Source: Deltaproteobacteria bacterium UBA6601
Lineage (GTDB): Bacteria > Myxococcota_A > UBA796 > UBA9615
Assembly: GCA_002433485.1 (NCBI GenBank)
Contig: DJIF01000130.1
Coordinates: forward strand, 111,697 to 142,740
DNA length: 31,044 nucleotides
Direction: 5' to 3'
Part shown: positions 1 through 8,068 of the stretch, piece by piece
How the letters are laid out: every line of letters starts with the position of its first letter
Numbering within the stretch: position 1 is the first letter of the stretch
The notes under the pieces: generated by a model
What the model was told of the DNA's origin: nothing
Seen by the model: the letters and a program-made list of their open reading frames with translations, nothing else
Database searches by the model: none
Made by a program: the position numbers and the translations under genes

Positions 1-103
1 ACTCAGCCTTGGCCGGCGCTTTCGCAGCAGTCTGCTTCTTGGAGACCGCCTTTTGCGACCTCGTCTTCTGCTGAGATGACTTTTTGTTCTTCTTACGGGC
101 CAT
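1..103 (-). CDS. Lys/Ala-rich protein, N-terminal fragment
   Basis: The reading frame starts at the ATG complementary to 101-103 and stays open to the window edge, giving 34 residues. The start reads MARKKNKKSSQQKTRSQ and continues with Lys, Gln, Ala and Pro, so it is a strongly basic, low-complexity N-terminus. A GGAG lies about 12 nt upstream of the ATG. Such tails occur on nucleic-acid-binding and ribosome-associated proteins, but nothing here fixes a function. The gene is the last of a leftward series that includes alr. Confidence 0.5.
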   Translation of the reverse strand, partial: MARKKNKKSSQQKTRSQKAVSKKQTAAKAPAKAE

Positions 104-207
104 CAGCTCTGAATTCTCCAGGGACCAACCGCGTCACAAGCCTTCTTTGACGGCATATCTCTCGTGCGCCCGCGCCTCTATACTGGGGCCGCGGCTCCGA
201 ATGGTAG

Positions 208-242
208 CAGGGCCCTCTTTTGCCCACAAGACCGGGGCCCTG
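208..242 (-). terminator. Possible hairpin after alr
   Basis: CAGGGCCC (208-215) can pair with GGGCCCTG (235-242) around a 19-nt loop. It sits just past the alr stop codon and before the Lys-rich gene. There is no T-run after the stem, so an intrinsic terminator is only a weak suggestion. An mRNA-stabilising hairpin is equally possible. Confidence 0.25.
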
Positions 243-250
243 GGCTGGGT

Positions 251-1399
251 TCAGAGATCTTCGTACTCGCGAGGCACCCGCGAGCCAATTCCCGACAGCA
301 CTTCGTAAGAGATGGTATTCAGGCTCCTGGCCAGCTCTCCGGCCGTCACCCGACCACCCCCCTGTTCGCCGATCAGCACCACCTCATCTCCTTCTCTGAC
401 CGATCCTAGTTCGGTCACATCCACCAAGGTCAGATCCATGCAAACCCGGCCTACTACGGGGGCTCTCTGGCCTTTGATCAAAACCGTAGAACGATTGCTC
501 AGCGCACGCGGGTAGCCATCGCCATAACCCACTGGGAGCGTTGCGATCAGCGACCTTCTGGGAGCCGTCCAGGTGCGTCCATAGGACAGTGATGCTCCCT
601 TCTCGACCCACTTGACGAAAGAGACAGCGGTCTTGAGCGAGAGTACCGGCTGCAGCCCCCAACTATCTTGCAGATCGGTGGCGGGCAGTTCCCCATAGAG
701 CGAGATCCCGGGTCGGTACAGATTGCAATGCAACCCACCAGGGGGCTCGCGCCCGGTCATCAGCGCCGCCGAGTTGGCGGCGTGGATCCAGACCGGCTCA
801 TGACCGCGCGCCCGCACCCGCCCCACAGCGACTTCGAAGCTGCTGAGCTGAGCCATGGTGAAATCGGCCTCTGGTTCCTCTGCCGCCGAAAGGTGGGTCA
901 GCACTCCGTCCAGCTTAAGGCGAGGGCAGCTCTCAAGCATATCCAGGAAGCCATCCAGATTGGCCAGGGGCACACCAAGGCGATTCATCCCTGTGTCCAC
1001 CTTCAGGTGGACCCGCACCTCCCGGCCCTGCTCCCTGGCCAGGGCCTGCAAACGCTCAGCATCCTCAGCTCGATACAGCACTGGACAAAGTCCGGCCGCA
1101 ATGGCGGGACCGTGGGATTCGCCGAGAAATCCACCCAGCACCAGAATGTCAGCATCAATGCCGGCTGCGCGAAGTTGCAAGCCTTCTTCCACAATGGCAA
1201 CGCCGAACCAACCCAGCCCTTCCCGAGCCAGGGTTGTCGCTACTGGCAACAGGCCATGCCCATAGGCATCGGCTTTGACCGCGGCCATAAGACTTGCGTG
1301 CGGACCCGGCAGTTGGCTGCGGACCACCTGAAGATTGTGACGGAGCGCGGCCAGATCAATGTTGGCGACGGTGGGTCGATGACGGACGCTCGGGGCCAT
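251..1399 (-). CDS. alr: Alanine racemase
   Basis: This PLP enzyme interconverts L- and D-alanine in the cytoplasm and supplies D-Ala for peptidoglycan. The 382-residue length fits the family. The PLP-lysine motif AVKADAYGHG places Lys42 as the Schiff-base residue. The second catalytic base, Tyr273, lies in SYGRTW. The C-terminal domain has the conserved VGRVCMDLTLVDVT segment, and LPVGYGDGYPR is also typical. The ATG start gives the usual short lead into the TIM barrel, although I see no good Shine-Dalgarno sequence. It lies 79 bp downstream of the zinc-finger/pseudopilin-like gene on the same strand, with a hairpin pair in that gap. The identification is firm. Confidence 0.96.
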   Translation of the reverse strand: MAPSVRHRPTVANIDLAALRHNLQVVRSQLPGPHASLMAAVKADAYGHGLLPVATTLAREGLGWFGVAIVEEGLQLRAAGIDADILVLGGFLGESHGPAIAAGLCPVLYRAEDAERLQALAREQGREVRVHLKVDTGMNRLGVPLANLDGFLDMLESCPRLKLDGVLTHLSAAEEPEADFTMAQLSSFEVAVGRVRARGHEPVWIHAANSAALMTGREPPGGLHCNLYRPGISLYGELPATDLQDSWGLQPVLSLKTAVSFVKWVEKGASLSYGRTWTAPRRSLIATLPVGYGDGYPRALSNRSTVLIKGQRAPVVGRVCMDLTLVDVTELGSVREGDEVVLIGEQGGGRVTAGELARSLNTISYEVLSGIGSRVPREYEDL

Positions 1400-1447
1400 G
1401 GCGCGGATTGTAGTGGAACTCAGCAGCTTCGCGAGGCCTTCGAGTCA

Positions 1448-1478
1448 GAACCGTCAAAATGGTTCGGCGCGCGCCGAA
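1448..1478 (-). promoter_or_regulatory. Two overlapping hairpins before alr
   Basis: Directly after the stop codon of the upstream gene is a perfect 16-bp palindrome, TTCGGCGCGCGCCGAA (1463-1478). A second hairpin, GAACC-N8-GGTTC (1448-1452 with 1461-1465), shares bases 1463-1465 with it, so the two cannot both form fully in RNA. This could be a terminator, an attenuator or a protein site between the upstream gene and alr. Only the symmetry is observed; the role is inferred. Confidence 0.35.
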
Positions 1479-2039
1479 TCAGTCGATAGGATAGAGCAGG
1501 TCTCCTGAACCGTTCATGGCATCCCAGCGCATACCGCCCTGATCTATGCCATCGGGGCCTCTCGAATAGAGCAATGGCGGGCGCCCAGGCTTGGGTTCAG
1601 GGCGATACATCAGCGCAGCACCTCCCCAGTTGGTCGGATCCTCGGGTAGCTCAAGCATGTAGTCCGGCACCAACACCTCCAGGCTGGGCGGCAAACGCCC
1701 CTCCATGGCCAGGTAGGCCTCAAGGGCCAGGCCGACCTGTTCCAGCGCTTCATAGCCAGCCGCGAGATCACGATCTGCGAGAGGTTCGCTGACAAGCAGC
1801 CACAGCATCACACTAAGCAGCAACAAGGAGCCAAGACTTAGGACGAGACCTATGCGAGGGGCTGGTGTCTCCGCCGCTGTGTTGCGCCCGCCCCCCGCTC
1901 GCTCGGCATGCTGCTGGCAATCAGCGCATAAAACCGCCGCCAACTGCTGGTTAAAGCGACAACAATGCTCACAGATCCAGCGCCCACAGACCGCGCATTG
2001 CGAGCCCGCCAGTCGCTGCGGATGAACACCACAGCGCAT
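1479..2039 (-). CDS. B-box-like zinc finger, membrane, GspG-like protein
   Basis: This 186-residue protein has three visible parts. Residues 1-45 are Cys/His-rich (C3, H6, C15, C18, C23, C26, C27, C38, C41, H44) with the spacing of a B-box-type zinc finger. Residues 63-83 form one hydrophobic helix. The rest resembles the globular part of type II secretion pseudopilins of the GspG kind: a helix (EALEQVGLALEAYLAMEGRLPPSL), a PEDPTNWGG turn, and a late LLYSRGPDGID motif. It lacks an N-terminal prepilin cleavage site, so it is unlikely to be a true pilin. It starts 9 bp after the outer-membrane protein gene, implying co-transcription. Function unknown; the domain calls are by eye. Confidence 0.75.
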   Translation of the reverse strand: MRCGVHPQRLAGSQCAVCGRWICEHCCRFNQQLAAVLCADCQQHAERAGGGRNTAAETPAPRIGLVLSLGSLLLLSVMLWLLVSEPLADRDLAAGYEALEQVGLALEAYLAMEGRLPPSLEVLVPDYMLELPEDPTNWGGAALMYRPEPKPGRPPLLYSRGPDGIDQGGMRWDAMNGSGDLLYPID

Positions 2040-2048
2040 GGTTCAAAG

Positions 2049-3860
2049 TCAGAACATCACCATTGTTCCGACACCGGCTCGGAACAATAGCGGACAACTT
2101 GAGAATCCTGCTCCCTCGGATCCGCCACACCCCCTCAGTGGCGGGTTGAGGTCAGCGTCCTGCAATCCTATCCGCTCGGTTTCACCGTTAAAGAACTGTA
2201 GCTCTTCGAACTCAGCAGCTCCTCGCGATAGGATGATGGTCGGCAGCAGATCGACATAGAGCGACACAAAGGGGCTGATCGCAGCGGTAATGCCCACCAG
2301 CGGGGTTAGGCCCACCAGTCCCGCGACCGGGCGAGCTGAATATTGCAGGGGCCCCTGATCATCGATCTGGTAGCCACCCATAACCGCGACCGTCACCCCA
2401 ATGCCGGGACTGAACTTCACCCGAGCCATGGGCCGCGGAAAGAACCGCAGCCTCAGATCTGTGAGAACGTGCGCGGTTCGCTGACTGCGCGGTGGGGCTC
2501 CCTTGTTGGTGGGAACCTCTGCCCCCTGCCAGATATACTCATTACGCAGATCCTGCTGAGCCATCATCAGCGAAAACTCAAACTCAATTTCCATGAAATC
2601 CAGGGGGGCATAGCCCAGGCCAAGGCTCAGCCCAGGATTGACGGCGCTGAAGCCCAGACTCTCCCAGGCATACTCCTCGGACTTCTGCCCGGTGGCAGGA
2701 ATGTAGATGATGGTTGCGTACCTGCGGGTCAGCCAGCCCAGCCCGTAATAGCCACCAAGTCGCAGGTGGAAGCGTCGGCCGTGGGCCCAGCGGCGCTCCT
2801 GGAAGGCCTCCATCGTGAGACCGCTACGAGTGAAGCGTTGATACTCACGCGGCCCAAACCCGGCCCGCTGCGCCTCACCATAGCTGCGAACCGATGCGCC
2901 GCTGGTCTGGCGAGCGTCAAGACTGAGCGAATCCTTGGCTTTGTTAGCCTGCCTGCGGCTGGGCTCGGAGGAGCGCTGCGGGGGCGCGCTTTGTTCTTCG
3001 AGTTGATCGAGATCAAGATCCAAGTCCAAGTCCTGCTCGTAGTCCGGCGGTTCTTCGACCCCTTGTGCTGGCTCTCGACGGCCAGACTGCGGTCGAGGCG
3101 CTGGCTTTTGGCTCTGTTCCTCCCAGCGGTCTTCAAAGGTCCCTTCGCCACCCTCGGAAAACTTGCGCAGATCGGCGGAGGGGTCACTGCGGTCAAAGCC
3201 CACTTCAGCCTCTCGCAGGCTTCCAAAGTCCTCGCGCCGGGAGCTCGTCGTCTTTCTGCGGGTTGAGGCAAGATCCCGAGCCAGCTGCTCCTCTTTTTTG
3301 CCAGTGCTGCCGATTACTCCCTGCGTGCCAGCCAGGCTCTCTGCGTTCACCAGCAAAGAGGCTGCAAACAGTTCCTTGATCCAGCCGGTGAAGCTGCCTA
3401 GCAGTGCGCTGCGATCGCCAACCGCCAGGGTGACCCGCTGACTGGACATACGGAGTCCATTGCCGGTGGCGTAGAAATCCACCTCCAGGGTGACCTCCTC
3501 GCCGGTCTTCTGAAAGCGCACATGCAGCACCAGCGATACGTTGAACTGGTCGCCCATGAAGGGGATGCAGAAACGGTCGACCAGGCAGCCTTTGACCCCA
3601 TCTTCAAGGGCAGGGCGAACCTGTGATCCGGTATAGACGGGATGCCCTATGCGGCCGGCAAGTCCAGCACCAAGGACCCGTTCCATGTCAGCAGCAAGAC
3701 CACGGTCTTCGGCATACTCCACCTCAATGGGCAGGATCACCACGCCAACTCGCTTAGGATTGCTGGCATCAAACTGCGCCGCCGCCTCGGTGGCGGCCGC
3801 AAAAAACGCTACCGACAGCGTTACCAGGAGAATCGTAGAGCGCTCAAGCAAGCTCGACAT
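2049..3860 (-). CDS. Exported outer-membrane-type protein, unknown function
   Basis: The 603-residue product begins with a clear signal peptide (hydrophobic TILLVTLSVAFFAAA, cleavage likely after ATEAAA near residue 28). Residues 30-190 form a globular domain beginning KRVGVVILPIE that holds two cysteines. Residues about 195-330 are a charged, low-complexity linker with an Asp/Leu alternation (DLDLDLDLDQ). From about 345 onward, alternating aromatic and hydrophobic strands, Gly-rich turns and a final Phe (GVGTMVMF) suggest an outer-membrane beta-barrel. It heads the leftward cluster running to alr, with a divergent tRNA upstream. I recognise no specific family. A periplasmic head plus barrel is inference from composition. 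Confidence 0.8.
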   Translation of the reverse strand: MSSLLERSTILLVTLSVAFFAAATEAAAQFDASNPKRVGVVILPIEVEYAEDRGLAADMERVLGAGLAGRIGHPVYTGSQVRPALEDGVKGCLVDRFCIPFMGDQFNVSLVLHVRFQKTGEEVTLEVDFYATGNGLRMSSQRVTLAVGDRSALLGSFTGWIKELFAASLLVNAESLAGTQGVIGSTGKKEEQLARDLASTRRKTTSSRREDFGSLREAEVGFDRSDPSADLRKFSEGGEGTFEDRWEEQSQKPAPRPQSGRREPAQGVEEPPDYEQDLDLDLDLDQLEEQSAPPQRSSEPSRRQANKAKDSLSLDARQTSGASVRSYGEAQRAGFGPREYQRFTRSGLTMEAFQERRWAHGRRFHLRLGGYYGLGWLTRRYATIIYIPATGQKSEEYAWESLGFSAVNPGLSLGLGYAPLDFMEIEFEFSLMMAQQDLRNEYIWQGAEVPTNKGAPPRSQRTAHVLTDLRLRFFPRPMARVKFSPGIGVTVAVMGGYQIDDQGPLQYSARPVAGLVGLTPLVGITAAISPFVSLYVDLLPTIILSRGAAEFEELQFFNGETERIGLQDADLNPPLRGCGGSEGAGFSSCPLLFRAGVGTMVMF

Positions 3861-3929
3861 GGTTTGAGTCTAGCAGCGCATAATCCTGAGGTGCTGCTCT
3901 GCCCTGCAAGCGACTACTTCAAAAGGGGT

Positions 3930-3960
3930 TTGACTCGCTCCAGACCGTTCGTGATATATC
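3930..3960 (+). promoter_or_regulatory. Sigma70-type promoter for tRNA-Thr
   Basis: A TTGACT -35 hexamer at 3930-3935 is followed by an AT step GATATATC at 3953-3960, which supplies an imperfect -10 box with 17-19 bp spacing. The mature tRNA begins at 3969, the expected distance from the -10. The position supports the call more than the imperfect -10 does. Confidence 0.55.
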
Positions 3961-3968
3961 CCCGGCGC

Positions 3969-4044
3969 GCCGATGTAGCTCAGTTGGTAGAGCAGCTGAT
4001 TCGTAATCAGCAGGTCAGCGGTTCAAATCCGCTCATCGGCTCCA
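3969..4044 (+). tRNA. trnT-CGU: tRNA-Thr (anticodon CGU)
   Basis: All cloverleaf parts pair. The acceptor is GCCGATG (3969-3975) with CATCGGC (4034-4040), and the D stem is GCTC/GAGC. The anticodon stem GCTGA/TCAGC encloses loop TTCGTAA, giving anticodon CGT at 4002-4004, which reads ACG. The T stem AGCGG/CCGCT encloses TTCAAAT. The discriminator T is at 4041 and CCA (4042-4044) is encoded. The sequence is close to the E. coli CGU threonine tRNA as I recall it. The tRNA 3' end is partly duplicated at 4397-4410. Confidence 0.97.
4031..4044 (+). repeat. tRNA 3'-end copy, left (possible att site)
   Basis: GCTCATCGGCTCCA, the T-stem/acceptor end of tRNA-Thr, matches 13 of 14 bases of 4397-4410 (GCTCCTCGGCTCCA) in direct orientation. 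The last nine bases are identical. tRNA 3' ends are classic integrase attachment sites. Confidence 0.5.
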
Positions 4045-4096
4045 TTCAAAGTGTGCCTTTTTGTGCTTACACCCTTTGCGCCATAGGCTTGACCCC

Positions 4097-4387
4097 ATGC
4101 CAAAGACTAAGCATTTTCGTTGCCCGCACTGCGAAGCGCCAGTTTCCTTTTCTGAGAAACTTCGTGCGCTCTACAAAGAGCAGGCCTGCTCTAGCTGCGA
4201 TTCGAAGTATCAGGCAGGTGGAATCTTCAGTTCCACGATCGGCATATTCACTTTGGGGCTGGTGGCCACGGTTCCCGCAAGAATCTTTGCGATCGAATTC
4301 GATGTTTCCAGCGCTGAAATCTTGTTTTTGTTTTGTTTCTCGGGCGCCCTTGCTATCGCGGTGGCTACCCGCTTGGAGAAAGCATGA
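4097..4387 (+). CDS. Small zinc-ribbon membrane protein
   Basis: The product has 96 residues from the ATG at 4097. An upstream in-frame start at 4061 would add only a non-conserved-looking leader. The N-terminus holds a zinc-ribbon pattern, CPHC at 9-12 and CSSC near 32-35. Two hydrophobic helices follow at roughly 43-64 and 72-92. By my count, the segment between the tRNA and the downstream repeat is about 52% GC, lower than its surroundings appear. It is flanked by direct repeats of the tRNA 3' end, so it may have been acquired. I recognise no named family. No integrase is present. Confidence 0.7.
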   Translation: MPKTKHFRCPHCEAPVSFSEKLRALYKEQACSSCDSKYQAGGIFSSTIGIFTLGLVATVPARIFAIEFDVSSAEILFLFCFSGALAIAVATRLEKA

Positions 4388-4396
4388 CGGGAGTCG

Positions 4397-4410
4397 GCTC
4401 CTCGGCTCCA
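4397..4410 (+). repeat. tRNA 3'-end copy, right (possible att site)
   Basis: GCTCCTCGGCTCCA repeats the tRNA-Thr end (4031-4044) with one mismatch. It ends just before the ampG stop codon (4412-4414). It is also part of an 8-bp tandem TCGGCTCC (4394-4409), so a local duplication or a weak terminator hairpin between the convergent genes is an alternative reading. Confidence 0.45.
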
Positions 4411-4411
4411 C

Positions 4412-5677
4412 CTAGGCTGCTTCCTCATCCTTTGCATTCCAAGGTGCCACCAGCGGAAGCAGCAACAAGCCGGGGATCGCGATAATCGTGCAGAGAATAA
4501 AGAAGCCGGTCCAACCAATACCTTCAACCAGGTAGCCGGTGGTGGCATTGGCGAGGGTCCTTGGCACCCCCGCGAGGCTGGTCAGCAAGGCGAATTGAGT
4601 CGCCGTATAGCGCTTGTCTGTGCTGCGCGCGATGAAAGCGACGAAAGCGGCAGTGCCCAGGCCAACTCCGAGGTACTCAAAGCTCACCACCATAAACAGG
4701 ACCCAGGGATCGTTGCCAACCTCAGCAAGTACTGCAAAGCCAAGAATCGAAACGATCTGAACGCCCCCAAATACCCAAAGAGCACGATTGATCCCGATCT
4801 TGATCATGACGATGCCACCGATGAGTCCACCCACCACTGAAGACCACAAGGCAGCTGCTTTTGCCACACTGCCGATCTGCGTCTTGGTGAACCCAAGGTC
4901 CAGATAGAAAGGAGTGGACAGGGCGGTCGCCATGCTGTCGCCCAGCTTGTAGAGCAACATAAAACTGAGACACAACAGAGCGCTGCGCGTTCCCCGCACT
5001 GCAAAGAAACTGCGGAACGGCAGCTGAACCGCCTCCTTAAAGGAATGTGGGTCCCCTGCCTCATCACTGGGTTGTTCAGGCATCCACAGAGTGGTCAAGA
5101 TGCCGACCATCATGAAGGCCGCCACCACCAGGTGGACTTCCGCCCACGAGATGCGATCAGCGAGAATGAGCGCGAGCGAGCCTGGCACCAGAGATGAGAC
5201 TCGGTAGGCATTTACAAACAGGCTGTTGCCCATGCCAAGCTCATGGTCTGGAAGAAGCTCTCTGCGGTGAGCATCCAGGACGATGTCCTGGGTAGCCGAG
5301 AAGAACGCCACCAGCACTACGACACCTGCAATGGCCTCCACGCTCTGGCTGGGGTCACAGCCGGCAAAGGCGGCCAGCGCCAACAGCAACAGCACCTGAG
5401 CTACCAGCGCCCAGCTGCGCCGTCGGGTCAGGAAAGGCAGCCGGTAGCGGTCCAGCAGCGGTGACCATAAGAACTTCCACGTATAGGGAAAGGCCACCAA
5501 CGAGAACAGGCCGATGGTGGCGAGATCAACTCCTTCATCACGGAGCCAGGCAGGAATCAGCTGATAAAGGACATAGAGGGGCATTCCTGAACTGAAACCG
5601 CACAGGATGCAGGCCAGCATCCGGCGGTTGAAGATGGCGGCGCTGAGTGCATGTCCCATGGGCGCGCATCTTGCCAT
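4412..5677 (-). CDS. ampG: AmpG-type muropeptide permease (MFS)
   Basis: This is a major-facilitator protein of the AmpG group, which imports GlcNAc-anhydroMurNAc peptides across the inner membrane for cell-wall recycling. The early block GFSSGMPLYVLYQLIPAWL, followed by RDEGVDLATIGLFSL and KFLWSPLLDRY, is characteristic of the group. About twelve hydrophobic helices can be counted in roughly 421 residues. I chose the ATG at 5677 because GAGG lies 9 nt upstream; a GTG at 5692 is in frame but has no Shine-Dalgarno. It is divergent from mutM and convergent with the small zinc-ribbon gene. The family is firm; the exact substrate is inferred. Confidence 0.88.
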   Translation of the reverse strand: MARCAPMGHALSAAIFNRRMLACILCGFSSGMPLYVLYQLIPAWLRDEGVDLATIGLFSLVAFPYTWKFLWSPLLDRYRLPFLTRRRSWALVAQVLLLLALAAFAGCDPSQSVEAIAGVVVLVAFFSATQDIVLDAHRRELLPDHELGMGNSLFVNAYRVSSLVPGSLALILADRISWAEVHLVVAAFMMVGILTTLWMPEQPSDEAGDPHSFKEAVQLPFRSFFAVRGTRSALLCLSFMLLYKLGDSMATALSTPFYLDLGFTKTQIGSVAKAAALWSSVVGGLIGGIVMIKIGINRALWVFGGVQIVSILGFAVLAEVGNDPWVLFMVVSFEYLGVGLGTAAFVAFIARSTDKRYTATQFALLTSLAGVPRTLANATTGYLVEGIGWTGFFILCTIIAIPGLLLLPLVAPWNAKDEEAA

Positions 5678-5790
5678 GCCGGAAAGCCTCACAGGGGTTC
5701 GCGGATCGGGTTATCCTCCCGACCGTCGGTGGAGCTGTTGCGCCAAGCCACCGACCCTGCCCCGCTCTGTCGCTGAGGATTCCGTCAACC

Positions 5791-6606
5791 GTGCCCGAGC
5801 TTCCTGAAGTAGAGACCACCCGAAGAGGCATCGAGCCCCACCTGATCAAGGGCCGGATTCAGCACGTTCGGGTGCGCAATCGCCAGCTGCGCTGGCCGGT
5901 TCCGGAGGGACTTGAAGAAGAACTGCGAGGACAGGTAATTGAGCGGGTGGAGCGACGCGCCAAATACCTGCTGCTCGGCACCGCCAGGGGGACAGCAATC
6001 CTACATCTGGGCATGAGCGGCTCGTTGCGGGTGCTGGCAGAGGCTATCGAGCCCGGCAAGCACGACCACGTGGATATCGTGCTTGAGGACGGCAAGACTC
6101 TGCGCTACCGAGATCCCCGGCGATTTGGCTGCCTGCTCTGGACCAACGAAGAGCCTGACAAGCATCCGCTGTTGCGCAAGCTCGGCCCTGAGCCCCTCTC
6201 AAAGAGCTTCCACGGCGGAGTGCTCTATGAGAAATCACGCGGTCGAAGAGTCGCTGTAAAACAATTCATCATGGATCATCACACCGTAGTTGGTGTTGGC
6301 AACATCTACGCATCAGAGGCCCTCCACCACAGCCGGATTCATCCCCACAGAGCCTGCGGTAGAGTCGGTAAAGAGCGCTACCAGAAACTGTCAGACTGCA
6401 TCAAGACGACCCTTGCCAAAGCCATTGATGCAGGCGGAACAACCCTTAAGGACTTTTCTAAGTCTGACGGCCAACCTGGTTATTTTAAACAGGAACTGCA
6501 TGTATATGGTCGCGATGGCGAGGGCTGCTTGCAGTGCTCTGCCACCATCGCTCGTTCGGTGCTGGGACAAAGGGCCACCTACTTCTGTCCTGAGTGTCAG
6601 CGATGA
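5791..6606 (+). CDS. mutM: Formamidopyrimidine-DNA glycosylase (Fpg/MutM)
   Basis: This bifunctional glycosylase/AP lyase removes 8-oxoguanine and other oxidised purines. The start is the GTG at 5791, because the mature enzyme must begin PELPEVETT, with catalytic Pro2 and Glu3. Longer upstream readings would bury that terminus. Lys58 in RRAKYLLL matches the conserved catalytic lysine. The H2TH region is present (VGVGNIYASEALH), and the C-terminus is a four-Cys zinc finger (CLQC...CPEC). The 271 residues match the family (about 270). The gene is divergent from ampG and is followed 115 bp later by the nuclease/ATPase pair, so this stretch is rich in DNA repair genes. Confidence 0.97.
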   Translation: MPELPEVETTRRGIEPHLIKGRIQHVRVRNRQLRWPVPEGLEEELRGQVIERVERRAKYLLLGTARGTAILHLGMSGSLRVLAEAIEPGKHDHVDIVLEDGKTLRYRDPRRFGCLLWTNEEPDKHPLLRKLGPEPLSKSFHGGVLYEKSRGRRVAVKQFIMDHHTVVGVGNIYASEALHHSRIHPHRACGRVGKERYQKLSDCIKTTLAKAIDAGGTTLKDFSKSDGQPGYFKQELHVYGRDGEGCLQCSATIARSVLGQRATYFCPECQR

Positions 6607-6721
6607 GCCCAGGCGGCGCCAGAGACAAGGCGGGCCAGTTCCTGTCCCGGCCCAGTCCAATAATGGTCGTCAGCACCGCTGCTCTGTGGGCTGAGCGCAG
6701 CTGTCTGATGGGAGGAAGCCG

Positions 6722-8068
6722 ATGACTGCGCGCATCCTCTTTGTCGGAGACATTCATCTCGGCCGGCGACCGGCGCGACTGGCGCATGCACTTGAGGGCT
6801 CAGATCTTGGTGAAGAAGACTTGAGCCCACTGGCCGCTTGGCTCGCGACGGTGCAATGGGCGGTCGAAGAACAGGTGGACGCGGTAGTCCTCGCCGGTGA
6901 TGTAGTGGATTGTGTCGAGGACCGTTTTGAAGCAGCAACGGCCCTTGAACAGGGCTTGAAGCTGCTCAGTCAAGCGGCGATTCCATGCCTGGCTGTAGTT
7001 GGCAACCATGACTTTGAGGCCCTGCCCAGAACTGCCCGTATGATGGATGGTTTTCGCCTCATTGGTGCGGATGGACGCTGGGAAAAGGTGACCTTGCATG
7101 CGCGCGATGGAAGCCGGTTTCATCTGCTCGGCTGGTCCTTCACCACCGCCCACCATGAAGAGAATCCCCTTCATGATCTGCCCAGGTCCTTGCTTGAAGG
7201 CGACCCCGCCCCGGCCCTGGGCGTCCTGCACTGCCAGGTTGGGGCACGCACAGGGCGTTATGCTCCGGTGGGGCGCGGTGATTTCGAGCGCGGCGCGGCC
7301 GCGCTGGCGGACGCCTGGTTTCTGGGCCATGTGCACAAGCCGGATCCGCTCGATGGGCAGCGGCCGGTCGGATACCTCGGCTCTTTATGCGGGCTTGACC
7401 CCACTGAAGTCGGGGCCCACGGTCCATGGTTGGTGACGACGGCTGGCAAAGGTGAGGTGAATGCCCGGCAGATCGCACTTGCTCCGCTCCGCTGGGAGAC
7501 ACGAGACCTGTCTATAGATGGTTGTGCCGCCAACAGCGAAGACGATGCAGCTGATCATCTCTTTCAGGCCATCGCTGCCCTTCAAGAGCTGCTGGTCGCT
7601 CAATTAGAGGAGAATGATGCGCACCCAGCGGCGCTGGCTCTGCGGATCTCGGTGACCGGCCGGGCCAACTCTCCGCACATCTGGCATCAGGCCATCGAAA
7701 CCGCCAATCTGGACCGCAACCGCCTGCCCCGAGGCAAGCGCGGCGCCAGCTTCTGCTACGTGGACCGACTGGAAGACGCGGTCAAGGGAAGCTTCGATCT
7801 CGAGCAACTATCCCTAAGTCAAGACCCAATTGGGCTATTGGCGCAGCGGATTCTTGATCTTGAAGGACAGACCAAGGCGGGCGAGGAACTGATTCAGCGA
7901 GCCAGCGAGCGGCTCTCGGCAACGGCCGACCGCAAGGAGTGGGCGGACCTGCCGGCAGAAGCTACCAATGCAGGGGATTTCAGGGCCATTATCCTGCGCG
8001 CCGCCTACGGCAGCCTCGAAACCTTGCTCGCCCAGGACCAGCAGCAAGGTCAGGAGCTGCGACCGTGA
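6722..8068 (+). CDS. SbcD/Mre11-like metallophosphoesterase nuclease
   Basis: All metallophosphoesterase motifs are present: GDIHLG (D10, H12), GDVVD (D60), GNHD (95-97), LHCQ (H170) and GHVHKP (H203, H205). The order and the capping region after about residue 240 fit the Mre11/SbcD/YhaO nuclease group, which acts on DNA ends with an SMC-type ATPase. GGAGGAA (6711-6717) is a strong ribosome site for the ATG at 6722. The stop overlaps the start of the downstream ATPase by 4 bp (GTGA), which implies translational coupling and a complex. The length (448) suits YhaO/SbcD relatives. DNA end processing is inferred from family and partner. Confidence 0.9.
   Translation: MTARILFVGDIHLGRRPARLAHALEGSDLGEEDLSPLAAWLATVQWAVEEQVDAVVLAGDVVDCVEDRFEAATALEQGLKLLSQAAIPCLAVVGNHDFEALPRTARMMDGFRLIGADGRWEKVTLHARDGSRFHLLGWSFTTAHHEENPLHDLPRSLLEGDPAPALGVLHCQVGARTGRYAPVGRGDFERGAAALADAWFLGHVHKPDPLDGQRPVGYLGSLCGLDPTEVGAHGPWLVTTAGKGEVNARQIALAPLRWETRDLSIDGCAANSEDDAADHLFQAIAALQELLVAQLEENDAHPAALALRISVTGRANSPHIWHQAIETANLDRNRLPRGKRGASFCYVDRLEDAVKGSFDLEQLSLSQDPIGLLAQRILDLEGQTKAGEELIQRASERLSATADRKEWADLPAEATNAGDFRAIILRAAYGSLETLLAQDQQQGQELRP

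Noticed and set aside
668..1489. 273-residue plus-strand frame opposite alr
   Set aside because: It fully overlaps a certain alanine racemase and has no recognisable features.
2343..3266. 307-residue plus-strand frame opposite the outer-membrane protein gene
   Set aside because: The minus-strand frame has a signal peptide, coherent domains and a terminal Phe. The plus-strand product has no recognisable domain.
6632..6653. GGGCC-N12-GGCCC hairpin after mutM
   Set aside because: A 5-bp stem with a large loop and no T-run is too weak to call a terminator.
7939..8064. Upstream extension of the YhaN-like ATPase frame
   Set aside because: It lies wholly inside the nuclease gene. The GTG at 8065, with the GTGA overlap and the ATPase first strand right after it, is the better start.
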